NCBI GenBank assembly: GCA_026419785.1
Contig: JAODTK010005627.1
Coordinates: forward strand, 93,553 to 157,552
Origin: Sclerodactyla briareus
Taxonomy: Eukaryota > Echinodermata > Holothuroidea > Dendrochirotida > Sclerodactylidae
Length of the DNA stretch: 64,000 nt
Reading direction: 5' to 3'
The stretch's first letter is position 1. Every line of letters begins with the position of its first letter. The translations under genes were made by a program, and so were the position numbers. Below the pieces are notes generated by a model that did not search any database, was not told the origin of the DNA, and saw only the letters and a list, made by a program, of their open reading frames with translations. This document shows, piece by piece, positions 34,806 through 46,335 of this stretch.

Positions 34806-36075
34806 CTCAACACACTAGGGATGAGATTTTATATACAGATTGTCTCAATTTTCAAACGGCTATCACCTTTTTGACACATAGTTACATGGGTTAAACCATG
34901 ATATGTGAAGTATTTGTGATAATCTCCAACACCCCTGTCAATTGTGATTTTATGGTGGGCCGTAATCGTTTATATTTAGAACATTGGTTTTCAAAAATTA
35001 CCACCGGTGTTTAGGTTTAAAACACTAATATGCGTCCAGTGTTTGAAAACAACGACAACAACCACAACCACATCAACAACAACACAAAACGCAACGACGA
35101 CACGACGACAAAACAACGCAACAACGGCAACAAAACAAAACAACGGCAACGGACAACGACAAGGACAACGCCAACGGACAACGACAACACAACAACAACA
35201 TCATAATCCAATAATAACAATATAAACAATAATACTACAACAATATTAACAATAATAACCATATACAATAACAATGTTAATAATAGTAGGCTACAACACG
35301 CGGTTTCTATAATAGCGATATCCACACTACCAGGAGACGAGGTGCGTGACTCGAGAAAACCCCGCCAGCCCGCCCGACGTGCATGGACACAGTCTTCCAA
35401 ACGCCCGCCCGCCACCCCCGGCCCGTCCGCCCGCCCGCCCGCCCGCCCGCGTGCATGGAAACGCAAGCTTAACTGTTTCAACACTAGGGATGAGATTTTA
35501 TACGATTGTGTCTCCCTATTCAACGGCTAGAACCTTTTTGTTTGAACACATATTACATGTTTAAACCGCTATATATCAAGTATTTGCTAATTCAATCTCC
35601 AAAAACCTGTCAATTGTGAAGTTTATGGTGGGCCGTAATCGTTGACTTCAGACTATTGTTTTTCAAAAAATGAATCACCGGTGTTTAAGTTTTTAAAACC
35701 TGTATGCGTTCGGTGTTTTGACCAACACGTCAACGACAACCACGACAAGCAACAACGACAACAACAACAACGACCACTCAACGACAACAACGACGACACG
35801 ACAACAACGTACAACACAACAACGACAGACAACAACAACAATAATAACAAATAATAACAATAATACAATAATAAATAATAATATAACCCAATAATTAATA
35901 ATTAGGCTACATCGGTTCTTATATAAAGCATAACACCACTAAAAGTGAGAGAGGTGCGTGCCTCGAGAAAACGCCCGCCCGCCCGCCCGCGTGCATGGAA
36001 CGAGTCTTCCAAAACGCGCCGCCGCCCGCCGTCCGCCCGCCCGCCCTCGCTGGAAACGCAGCTTAGAGGCCGGAC
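34806..36075 (-). repeat. Tandem pair with CAA/CGA runs and (CCCG)n blocks
   Basis: Two units of about 650 bases. Each has 'actagggatgagattttata' (about 34813, 35483), GGTGGGCCGTAATCGTT (34951, 35627), a CAACGACAAC-rich tract (about 35046-35215, 35725-35850), then GTGCGTG..TCGAGAAAAC and (CCCG)n (35401-35460, 35970-36050). The last part is the inverse of the G-rich blocks at 34288 and 34580. Arginine/proline-rich or valine-rich frames here are translations of simple sequence. Confidence 0.85.
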
Positions 36076-36362
36076 TGGTAACAAGTTCAACAACAGGTTT
36101 TTACGGGAACTTGCGTCCGGGATCCGTCCGGGAATGCTACACAAGTTGGATTTCGGTTTAAAGAGGCGGGACGGGTTGAAAGTTCAACATCGGTTTTCGG
36201 TTCTTGGTTGTGTGCTGAACACTATTATCAGTGCGTACGCGAGAGAGAGGGGTCTGAACCCCTCATGACCTGTGTAACTGCTAGGTTGTCACACAAACCA
36301 CTTTTTTACATACTGTTCAACACATAAGGCGGTCGCAAGCGGGGGGGGGGCGGGGGACGCGG

Positions 36363-36413
36363 CCCCCCCAAAAAAAAAAAAAAAAATTTTTTTTTTGGGG
36401 GGGGGAAAAAAAA
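36363..36413. repeat. C7-A17-T10-G9 perfect hairpin
   Basis: Seven C, seventeen A, ten T and nine G in succession form a 17-bp perfect stem with a loop of seven A. G-rich and C-rich runs flank it (36341-36432). It could be the palindromic end of a transposon or a long-read homopolymer artefact. Confidence 0.75.
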
Positions 36414-36435
36414 GTGGGGGACCGTCCCCCCCATA

Positions 36436-37257
36436 AATTTTTAACAGATGAATTTTGAAATTTAACACCAACATCGTTCCAATCATACTATCATTATCGA
36501 TCTGAGGAACATTATGAAATATAGACATATATTATAACAGTCCTAAATAAATGTGAAACTAGTATCCTTTCTAATCAACAAATGGTGCCGTACGTATCGA
36601 ACCTGTTGCCGCCTGGTCTGCGCTAAGCCAGCTTGTTAGCGAAATCTGATATCGTGAATCACACCGCTGTATTACAAGGCCACAACACTCGGTCAAACAG
36701 AAGTGAACATTTAAAAAAATGTTAGTCCTTAGATTAAACATGGAAAAGTGATGCTTTCATTTTTGTTCAGCTTTATGAGGAACATGAAAAATACCCTACC
36801 TAAAACCCCAGCCACCACCCCAATGTCTGTTAATGACTTTAATCATTACTATATTGCAGTGATGGCTTAGGTGTTTTTTGGGGAAGGCTCCATGGCATAA
36901 TGTATTTTTTCACACACAATTTTTTTCCTCATCATGCTTCTGACCCCCCTCCCCCCCCCCTGCCCAAATTTGCTCTTGAAGCCACCCAACTTTCAGACCG
37001 TTGCTGCGCCCTTGCTGTAATTGTTTTAAATTTGCCTACAGATATGTTTTCGATACAACAATAACATATTTTTAAACCTTGTTCCCTTGTTTGTTACAAC
37101 ATCCCCAAGAGAAAAACGGTGGGTTCGTAACGTTTCAAAGACACCCAATTTGTCCCACTTTTGTGTCTTTCAAACGTACGCAATAATTTTTCACTTAGTT
37201 TTGGTTCAACTATTATTAAACTTGGAGGAAACCAAAGTGGTTAAAACATGTTAACTT
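36436..37257. other. Unassigned AT-rich sequence
   Basis: Contains a pyrimidine tract with a C run (about 36943-36960). No gene or repeat copy recognised. Confidence 0.3.
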
Positions 37258-37350
37258 TCCAGTTTTTGGGGTTCGTCCCACCTACGGGAGTCGACCTATA
37301 CCCCTAACAACTACAAGTCCCGATACTCTAACCACGTGACCACGTGGGAT
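37258..37350 (-). mobile_element. tRNA-like SINE head
   Basis: On the minus strand TCACGTGGTTAGAGTATCGG (about 37340) fits box A and the region after it, and ATAGGTCGACTCCCG (about 37294) fits box B with one base missing. The anticodon-arm spacing is tRNA-like. No GCGCT tail was found to its left. Confidence 0.45.
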
Positions 37351-38340
37351 GGCCAACTGGGCGGGGAAGGGATACCTGGGTGAGCACATTAAATTAACTT
37401 GTAGTCTCGATCATGGCACTGGACATTCACCGTATGAGGCAAGAACGTCGAGTTTCTTAGATAGGGTGGGGGGGGGCGGAATGCGAAGTGTGACATCCCT
37501 TTCCCATGACTCTCCCTCAGCGGGATTTGGCTGTCTCCCACTCATCTGATATGCATTATCAATCTTCATACATCCATTTTCTAACAACTACGATTTGGGA
37601 GACATGACCCCGTTTTATAACTGGTACATATAGCTCACAACGCTCAGAAGGCCGTTTTTTTTCCGGCCAATCCTGGGGGTTGTAAACCGCAAAATTTCCA
37701 TGTCCTCTCCGCGCAAACCAATGGTCCGCTCGCTTAGATGTAACACACTCAATCATCAAAATTTTGGTCTGCTTCCCCCCTAAATTATAAGCTTCCGCCG
37801 CCATTTCATCAACAGTGGTTTAATGAAACAGCTATTGTTCATCAATATTGCATAACACGTGTCCCCAGGGGCCATGAATCGCCTTTATTCGCTAATGTGG
37901 AGAATGATGTTACAAATGAAACGCACTTCCCTTGGTCGCGACCTCAACCCCCCCCTTACCCAACAATCCCTCAATACACCACTGCTAGTAGTACAAAATC
38001 AGACAACTAACCATCGGACCTCAAGTGGCCCGTCGCATCATATCGGTAACTTCATCACGGACAGGATGTGCGGTCCATCGTCCGTCCTTCCCCGGGGAGG
38101 TGTGTTATGAGGGTAGGGGGGGGTGGTGGTCAGTTGCCAATAGTCGTGTAAATCAATTGCATTTCTTGGGGTAATCCTTAGACCCGGTTGCGCTGGATCG
38201 ACCGGTGGAGGTTCCCGGGGAGGGGGGGGCCTAGCTCGGGAAGGCCAGTTTATTGAAATCCCGGGATGTGAAATCGATGGACGGATGCTGCTAGAGCTTA
38301 TTGTCTGTGTATGTATGCGTGTGCTCTCATTATGTGTGAC
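37351..38340. other. Unassigned sequence
   Basis: No recognised gene. Several G runs occur (about 37466, 38114-38122, 38221-38229). Confidence 0.3.
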
Positions 38341-38342
38341 GT

Positions 38343-38400
38343 ATGTGCATAAGAGATGTTCCGTGGTAACTGGTAATCTACTCAATGCGATATATCATAC
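38343..38400 (+). repeat. Solitary monomer of the 58-bp satellite
   Basis: CATAAGAGATGTTCCGTGGT and the following 'aactggtaatctactcaatgcgatat' match one unit of the array at 42690-43385, about 4.3 kb away. Confidence 0.75.
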
Positions 38401-39213
38401 AGTGGCGTAAATTCGTCCGTGAGTGGGAAGGGGGTGAGGGAGTGGTTATCTGGAATATTCCGAAGCCTCACCCCACCCCTCCATAGGAAACTTACATTTT
38501 TGTCATTTTTTCCATTTTCACAACCGTACTCTCCTCGCCGTTTAAAAAAATATTTTTCTTCTAAATCAGGTGGAAAACTCCAACTGCGCCAAAAGACTGT
38601 TTACCTGTTAATCAGAAATGTTGTTCACTGGATCAGGCACTTAAGTAAATGACACTGGGATCGTTAATAGCCTAATGGATCCGTAGATCGAGAATTAGTC
38701 CGGACATTTTTGGTACTTACCACGTACCATCCATGTACCAGCGGAAAATAATGATTGTTCGAGTGAAAAGTTGCCATCTCGGTTCGTACATATACGGTAC
38801 CTGTCGAGAGCTGGGGCGGATCATTATAGCAGCAGGCGTATGATCACCAATACAAGGCTCCTTGGTGGTTGGCAATACCTATTCGTTTGAAAAACGTCAT
38901 CGAGACACTTAATAGTTCCCATTAAGACAAACAACAAACAACAATTGTGGATGATCGCTTGGAAACGCATGCTTTTCCACAATTAGATTCGCCTGACACT
39001 ACGGGTAACCCAACCCGATCGCGCGGACGCGTGAAAATTCTGCCTGTTTTGTTTTTGTTTTCGCCTGTTGCTAACAATGCCGAGCATGTGCCTCGCTTGG
39101 TCCCCCGCCGTGAAAGCGGCCATTTGAAAACTGGAAGGGTGTATCTTGTAGGTCATCCCCGCTCGTCCAAGTGATCTACGGAGCGCGAAAACGTAACACA
39201 AATCCATCAAGTT
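38401..39213. other. Unassigned sequence
   Basis: No gene or repeat relative recognised. Confidence 0.3.
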
Positions 39214-39368
39214 GAATCAAACCATCGAAAACAAGAAATCAACAACCCCAAAAAAAATCGAAAACAGATCAACCCATCGAAAAAGAATCAACCCATCGAA
39301 AACAGAAATCAAGCCTTCAAGAAAGAATCAACCCATTGAAAGCGGAATCACCTATCCAAACAAGAATC
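39214..39368 (+). repeat. Short tandem repeat, about 20-21-bp unit
   Basis: About seven degenerate units of AATCAACCCATCGAAAACAG. The unit is AT-rich and purine-rich on the plus strand. Confidence 0.8.
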
Positions 39369-39800
39369 AGTACGTTATTGATACTCCATGACCTCCACCT
39401 CAACAGGACTTTCATTGTATAGCCGTGCTCCGTTAAGTGTGATACACTCCTCGCAGTCCTGGTGCGCGGAGTGTACAAAAATCATCCAGAATGGCATAAT
39501 ACCATCAGGATTTGGAATCAATACGTCCCAAACAGAACAGTGTGTCCAAACCATAATCCCGTGTCGAAAACAGAACAGGTGTCAAACGCAAAATGACCAT
39601 CAAGGGAGAAGCAGACGCAACTTTGGCGTAATGGATTCCTTGGTCGCAATATTTTTTCACCTCTTCCCAAATATTGATGCACACTACCCTTGCAGTTTTT
39701 GCCATATTGGGTAGTAGCACATTTTAGGAAATGTCTGTATGTGCTGTCGAGCAAGGAGGATTACTACCCCCCTTATCATAGCTCTAGCCCCTTAAAATCT
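39369..39800. other. Unassigned sequence
   Basis: Overlapping frames on both strands (plus 39388-39714, minus 39720-39505). The minus frame reads naturally (ARVVCINIWEEVKKYCDQG) but has no start, splice or family evidence. Confidence 0.25.
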
Positions 39801-39814
39801 ATAGGATCAGGGAG

Positions 39815-40165
39815 CCTTATATGTAAATATAGTGAGTGTGAAGGAGGTGGAGGAGAGACCGAGAGGGGGTAGGAAGATTGTTTGTCAATACAGTGAATGT
39901 CAAGGAGGGGGTGAGGTGGATAGAGAGGGATTTGCGGCTCGCCGTCGAATAGAAAAACGTAAGGAGGTGGGTGGAGATTAAGGCGGTGGTGGAGATTAAT
40001 TGCGGAGAAGGGGAATGTGGTTATGGTGGTTGAAGGGTAGGTGAACTGTGTGAGAATGTGTAAATATAGCGAGTATAACGGAGGCACGGTGGCTGAGTTG
40101 GATTAGAGTGGGTGGTGGGAAGTAGTATTTAGTACAGTGAGTGTACTTAGTGGAGGGAACGAAGA
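39815..40165 (+). repeat. Purine-rich degenerate minisatellite
   Basis: Units begin with AAATATAGTGAGTGTGAAGG or variants at about 39823, 39885, 40066 and 40133, and are filled with GGAGG/GGTGG. Unit length is about 62-67 bases, with a diverged middle. Strong purine bias on the plus strand favours R-loops or triplexes. Confidence 0.6.
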
Positions 40166-41054
40166 GATGGTTTAGTCAGAGAATAAGATTAACAGTAATC
40201 TAACACGATGACTGAGAAATTCGTAGAGTGAACAGCACTACACGTACTTACCAACTGGACTCTCATTTAACAAAAATTGGAGACGATACACGAACACTAC
40301 ACTTTTGCTATCTCGCACGTTGGGACTATCCCATGACACCCAGCACCTTGACCAAGTTCATTACACCTGTTCATAGTGGCAAATGCCTGGAGTCTATGAA
40401 GTTGAGCCTATGCAGTGGCACATGGCTTGGCGCCAGCGGGTGGCAGCGGTCCATACCCCCCGCCCCCTCCCGTCCGGATAGCCCGAGAGGGTATGCAAAA
40501 TTTACACACCTCGACCGAGTGCCGATGCCCGAAGTATCCATTTGCCAACCTATAGGCCTGGTGAAATTTCGTATATTACACCTGAAATTTCGCGCGCCTC
40601 TCATCTAATATCCCTGTTCTCTTCGCTGAAAGGAAATTCCAGCAACCAAATTGATACTTTCCTTGGTGGTTATAATTTTACAAAAAAATAAAAAATCATT
40701 CAAATATCACTTCGTTTCAGGTTTTATAGCATGTTCGGTTGGGGTTTGCGAAGATATGGCTTCTCAAATTTCATATAATTTGCGATTTGGGCAAACTGGC
40801 AACTTTTTATGACGTCCATATCTACCAATTATAAGAAAAGACTATTTCCTAAATATTTTCATTCTTTCCAAATTGGTAGAGATTACGTCCTCGTAGTTGC
40901 CAATTTGAAAATTGCTAACTTGCTGAGAACTTAATAAATCTTTGAAAACTTTATAACCGAACAGACTATGAACATGAAACCGAGTTTGATTGGCATGATT
41001 TTCGGATGGCAAATAATTGACATTTCTGTTTTTTGCTGGACTTGTCCTTTGGTT
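40166..41054. other. Unassigned sequence
   Basis: No gene recognised. The minus-strand frame at 41195-40842 begins in the antisense SINE tail and is discounted. Confidence 0.3.
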
Positions 41055-41427
41055 AGGAATAATGATTTCGATTTTTAAATAGCGCCTTACATGTGGGCAC
41101 CACATCTCAAAGCGCTTCAACATCATCACCCCCCGCTCATTGGTAACTTTCCACACCCGCACTAACATTGTGCACAACCCCTTTGCTGTTCGCACAAACC
41201 CCTGGCACCTGAACAGTTATGCCACATCCTCGGGTGTCCCCTGGGGACTTCCCATAGGTGCGGCCACATACAGCGCAACGCTGTATAAGTTACCTAACAG
41301 GGCACCCATTAACACCCGGGTAGAGTGGAAGCAATCGAGATAAAGAGATCAAGGGGCACAAAAACGCGACTCGAACCACAACCACTGGTTTCGAGCTCGA
41401 CGCCTTAACCAACCAAGCCCCCCCTCT
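41055..41427 (-). mobile_element. tRNA-derived SINE (S2), inverted
   Basis: On the minus strand the head has TGGTTGGTTAAGGCGTCG (box A, about 41416) and TGTGGTTCGAGTCGC (box B, about 41366). After a 230-base body it ends with TTGAAGCGCTTTGAGATGTG (about 41120) and AAGGCGCTATTTAAAAATCG (about 41084), then an ATTATT tail. This is the best-preserved SINE in the window, about 370 bases. The tail matches the S1 and S3 pattern while the tRNA heads differ. Confidence 0.7.
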
Positions 41428-42240
41428 TCTCCGTATCAGTGGTCATACATCCACCTGTCATCCTACACAACTATACAACCGTAGTATAGGCTGTACAAGT
41501 CTTATGATCTCCTTGAATTCCCTGGAAGAGAATAACGTTACAATTCTGTTGGGAAGGAACCCTCCTTTCCGAAGATCTACCACTGTTTTTGCCTGACAGC
41601 AACATACAACAAAACAAACATAGAAAGATAGCAGGTGTTGACAATAGGGGTAGGGTGAGACTCGAATTTTTTTTTGATCGGTTCTGGACCCACATCGTCG
41701 GGGAACTTGCCCCCACCCCACCCCTCCTCCACACTGGCAGTGCACGTGACTTCCCCGTGCAATACTGGCCTATTTGACCCTTGTAATGGACTTGTTCACG
41801 TTGGTGTTTTATACATGTATCACGAGTGCATGTTGCTGTATCATTCTGTAAACTTTTCATACATGCTGTACAACTACAAGCAGGAAAGTGGAAGAGTGTG
41901 TTTAATGATAACAAGTACTTGGCCTGGAAGTTGAATTATGTACCTTTTGGGTGGATTTAAGACGGACCTAAATACAGGTGATGAAACTAATAAGTATGGT
42001 AGGCTTTTGGAGTCTGTAATTTCGTGGTTGTGATCGGCATGAAAATCACAGTACCACGCTACATAGAGCCACGTGGAATGAAATTGGTAAAGCTAAAATG
42101 GTGTTAAAATAAATGATTTTATAAGTCCAATTTATTCCGCAAAACCTGACCCTGGTCGACACCAAAAACAACACACAGAAAACTGGTTACCTATACACAC
42201 TTTTTCAACCAGAAACAACAGGACCTTTCTTAGGACTACC
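41428..42240. other. Unassigned sequence
   Basis: The 147-codon minus-strand frame at 41914-41471 has no family features and overlaps equally open frames. No gene is called. A (CGAT)n run follows at 42247-42266. Confidence 0.35.
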
Positions 42241-42414
42241 TAACTCGATCGATCGATCGATCGCCCGATCTGCTGGAGGAACATTACCACGGTGGGTGGT
42301 ATCCTTGGAAGGCTCTTCACTCTTGCACAAAAAGTAATTCCACCTTTCTGGCAGATAGAATTGAACATGAACCTCATGAATTTGCTCCACACCTAATCAG
42401 CTACGACAAAACTG

Positions 42415-42700
42415 CAACTGTGCGCGAAGCGCACGAAAAACTTTGGCTGTTTTGTACATTACTTCCGGTTACTGCCATCTTACTGGAAAACTGGACATAG
42501 AGGTGAATCGGGGGTGGATTACACTATTGGAACACAATGTAGAGCATGTAGTTAGGAAAAATAGCTTCTCCAAAGAAAGGCGTTGCCTGGAAAATGGGGG
42601 GTATATTTGTGTAGGCAATCCCCACTTCCTAAAGTGGGGGTTATATCCTCAATCTCCAGGGATTTACCCCCCCCCCCCCGCTGCGCATATATCATTGAGG
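42415..42700 (-). repeat. Dispersed repeat R1, copy D (3' fragment, inverted)
   Basis: The reverse complement matches copy B over about 4195-4455: 'ggtaaatccctgg' then 'gatataacccccactt', CTTCTTTGGAGAAGC-like sequence, CTCTATGTCCAG, TTCCAGTAAG and GTAATGTACAAAACAGCC. On its right side it passes directly into the 58-bp satellite. The left side ends at the palindromic GCGCGAAGCGCACG at 42422. Confidence 0.7.
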
Positions 42701-43385
42701 GGGGTACCGCCAGGTAACTGGTTTAAAATATAATAAAAATGCGAATTATCCATATCATTAAGGAGGTTACCGTGTAACTGATAAAAATCTACAAATGCGA
42801 ACTTTATAATCATTAGAGAGGTACCCGTGGTAACTGGTAAATGTACTCAAATGCGATACTATCATATCATTAAGGGATGTTACCGTGGTAACAGGTAAAT
42901 CTACGCAAATGCGATACTATCATATCATTAAGAGATGGTATCGTGGTAACAGGTAAATCTACTCAAATGCGCTACTTTATCAGTAAGAGATGTTCCGTGG
43001 TAACGGTAATCTACTCAATGCGTACTATCATTCAGTAAGGGATGTTACCGTGCGGCTAACTGGTAAATCTACTAAAATGCGATACTATCATATCATTAAG
43101 GGATGTTACCGTGGTAACGGTAAATCTACGCGAATTGCGGATACATCCTATATTAAGAGATGTTACAGTGGTACCTTAAATGACCAAACCGCGCTACTAT
43201 CATATCATAAGGGATGTTACCGTGGTAACAGGTAAATCTACTCAAATGCGTATTAGAATATCATTAAGAGATGTTACCGTGGTAACTGGTAAATGTTACT
43301 CAAGGCGACCTATTAATATCATTAAGTGTGTTACGTTGTCTGTAAATTATACTCAAATGCGATTTACCATCAGATAATCACATTG
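42695..43385 (+). repeat. 58-bp satellite with palindromic core
   Basis: About twelve units; the best pair is 58 bases apart (42871 and 42929). Each unit contains GTTACCGTGGTAAC, a 6+6 inverted repeat around GT, then AGGTAAATCTACTCAAATGCG and TATCATATCATTAAG. Many units show one-base gaps. No spacers differ between units, so this is a satellite and not a CRISPR array. Confidence 0.9.
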
Positions 43386-45030
43386 CTCAATGGGCAGTGA
43401 TAGCGCCACATACTCCACTGCCATATCTCGGCATGGGTTGACTTGACAAATGCAGAGCAGGGAAACAAACAAGGTGTACATATCACCGCATTTAGGCAAT
43501 CAGGGAGCGACGATGCAAATCTCATTCATATGAAAAGGGTCTCTCATGAGACAAAGAACATTATTCACAAGTCTTCAGATCGAATACGAACGGAAAGAGC
43601 ATCCACATAAATCGTGTGAGTTCAAGGGTGATAGGTCAAAAGAACTCTAATAGTCAACATTCGCACAGTTTTACTTAGGCTACGAATAAAGTTGGAGAAT
43701 CGCTTACGCTATTACTATATATCAAATGAACTGGATGACCTCCCAAAATGATCTTCACTTTTTGTTCGGGGACGAAAGACAATTTTCGATGTCCTGCCTC
43801 CCAAGTTCCGAATGAAATCCGACAAACTCTGAAAATACGGGAAATGTGTAATTTGAGACTAATAATGATGCGGAATGAAAATAGAACTACGCAGACTCAA
43901 AATATGCCAGAGGTTGGTAGCTATATGAAGTAGATATCATAATCAATCATTTGCATTGGTGCCTCCTTAGTGTTTGCCTACGCCGGGGCTACGTTTGTCA
44001 TTCTATTTGGAAATTTATCCCCCCCCCCCCACCCACTCGGGGCGAGTTCCATCTCTACGAACGCATACAACATAGTCACATTTCAACCGTCTTGTCACGG
44101 GTGAATTTAAAATTTATGGATCTCGCGCTATACTCGGCATCTGCGCTTACGGAATTTAAACTTAAGTGACAAGATCCTGCCCAGCAGACGCGGCGATGAA
44201 CGACGACCGAGGGGGGAAAGTCGACATTCATGAAGATCTGTGTTTTCGGCATCAGCGTACTCCTCAGACTTGACGTTTTCATGTGTGTTTACTTATTCTG
44301 GTGCGTTCCTTCAGCGAGGTCGATGCGTCCGCTTTTCTGCTTTGCAGTAATGGGGGGCAGTTGAACATTTTTCAGATATAACAAAATATGTCATGAAGGG
44401 ATTTTAGTGGGTGGGACCACCGCGATAGGGGTTTCGAGTACAGAAGGGAAGGAGCTGTAAAGCAGACGAATGAAGAAGCCATTCAGCATAGAGGGGGCTC
44501 GTCTCTTAGTAGATATACCAAGGTCGAAATCACAACAGAAGGCATCACCGAGTGGTTAAAGGGTCATGCAGCACATTATGAGGAATGAGGCTGATACGAG
44601 GTGAACAAAGCAAACGCCTGTGTCAACAGGCTACTAAGGGCGTGATGGCAGGCCTAGCCCAGACATGGTCACAGGCCAGGTGAAAGCCGGGCCGGGCGAT
44701 TGAAAGCGGGCGGGTGGATGCGGCTAGGTGCCTGGCATGTGCTCCACTGAGGGGGATTATCTGATGGCGCTAGTCAATTATCTGATTATAGCAATGATGG
44801 CAAGTTTCGAAGGTATCCCACGGCATTACTGGTGAAAATAGCAGTGTTGTGTATCATTTCATCGGATTTGCCATGCAATGGAATATGGAATTGCAGAGAA
44901 TTATGATGCAACTTCATCATTTAGTACTCATCGGAGAATAAATATTCGGTTCTAGGCCTATAAGGGGTTATATTTGTTCAGTCAGCCAAAATCAACATTT
45001 CGAGAAAGAGGATCAATACCTAATCAATAG
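43386..45030. other. Unassigned sequence
   Basis: About 1.6 kb. A box A-like GAGTGGTTAAAGG at about 44550 has no matching box B. No gene recognised. Confidence 0.35.
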
Positions 45031-45039
45031 TGACGCCAA

Positions 45040-46335
45040 TACCGATAACGGGAACTTAAGTTGACACCCGTCAGAAGCACTTCACTTCCTATACTAGATT
45101 GAACTTAAAACAGTAACACTGATAAACTATAATCAACCAGAAAGCCAAGAGGCTTAGGATTCTCTTGCATCTTTCTGAAAACCTATTAGACAGACACAAG
45201 AAAAGGGGAGATTGCACAGTCATTATGGGACCATAAGGTATGAAAAATTTCACATATTCCCCAACCAACCAATAGCTCCTATACTCTTGATGAGAAAAGT
45301 ACACACTAAATTTCAACGTTTCAGACTCTGACATCTGGGGCCCTCAAAGTGAACTCTGCCGACCCCAAACAATAGGAGTCATTTAACTCATCATGGGGAA
45401 CTACATACCAAGCATGAGCTTAATCCATCAGGTGGGGTCAAGTATCTTGTTACAAGTCAATTAGGCCGAAATATTGATTTTACAATGTTATATTTTTTGA
45501 CCGAAAGTCACCTCGACTGCGACCAAAAACAATACGGGTCCTTTACTCCAATAAGAACGCTACACGCGAAATCTCAACCTGATCAGACCAACCATTCTTG
45601 GTTTATCGTGTTTACACGGTTTTAAGAATTCGACCTCGTTGAACCCTAGATGACCTCTGAACTGACATCAAAACAGGAGGGTTCATGAACGCATCATGAG
45701 GAACACACATACCAAGTATGAGCGTCATCATCCAGGGTGGGATAGAGTATCGTGTTTGAGAAGCCAAATGGCAAAAGATGGAATTTCACCAATTTTTCTA
45801 TTTTTAACCAAAATTCACCCCGACCTGAACAAAAAACAATAGGGTTCCTGTACTCACCATAAAAAAGATACACACGAAAACTCAACCGGATCAGACCAAA
45901 AACATTTGGTTTATCGTGTTTACACGGTTTTCAGGACTGGGACCTCTGATGCACCACAGATGACATCTGAACTGATCCCAAAATAATAGGAATCTTGTAC
46001 TCTCCACATACCAAGTATAAAGCTTCAATCCTCCAGGTGGGGTTGAGTTATCGTTTACAAGCCAAAATGTGCCAAAATATGACTTTTCACAATTTTTTCT
46101 ATTTTTCAACCAAAATTCACCCGACTGAACCAAAAACAATAGGGTTCTTGTACTCTCCATAAGAAAGCTATACACTAATTTCGACTTGATAAGGACCAAC
46201 CATTCTGGACTTGTTTACAAGCATGTTTACAATGTTTCATACCTTTGACTTGTTGACCTAGATGGACCTCTGACCTGACCCAATACAGGGATTCATGTAC
46301 TCATCATGGGGAACACACAGCCAAGTATAAGGTAT
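45040..46335 (+). repeat. Tandem repeat, about 305-bp unit with internal half-repeats
   Basis: The phrase GACMTCTG (M = A or C) with 'ctga..ccaaaacaatagg' marks units at about 45330, 45652, 45961 and 46265. Each unit has a second, related half beginning 'gaacaaaaaacaatagggtt' and ends with TTTATCGTGTTTACACGGTT. Diverged pieces reappear at about 46790-46890 and 47125-47185. Minus-strand frames such as 46199-45891 are translations of the array. Confidence 0.85.

Noticed and set aside
34249-36268. Arginine/proline, glutamine/asparagine and valine-rich open frames
   Set aside because: They are translations of (CCCG)n and CAA/CGA simple repeats on both strands.
41471-41914. 147-codon minus-strand frame
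   Set aside because: Overlaps open frames of similar length on both strands and has no domain, signal or splice evidence.
42695-43385. CRISPR-like array
   Set aside because: Units are contiguous with no variable spacers; it is a satellite in animal-type DNA.
45891-46199. 102-codon minus-strand frame with a repeated FWLK-type phrase
   Set aside because: Produced by translation of the 305-bp tandem array.
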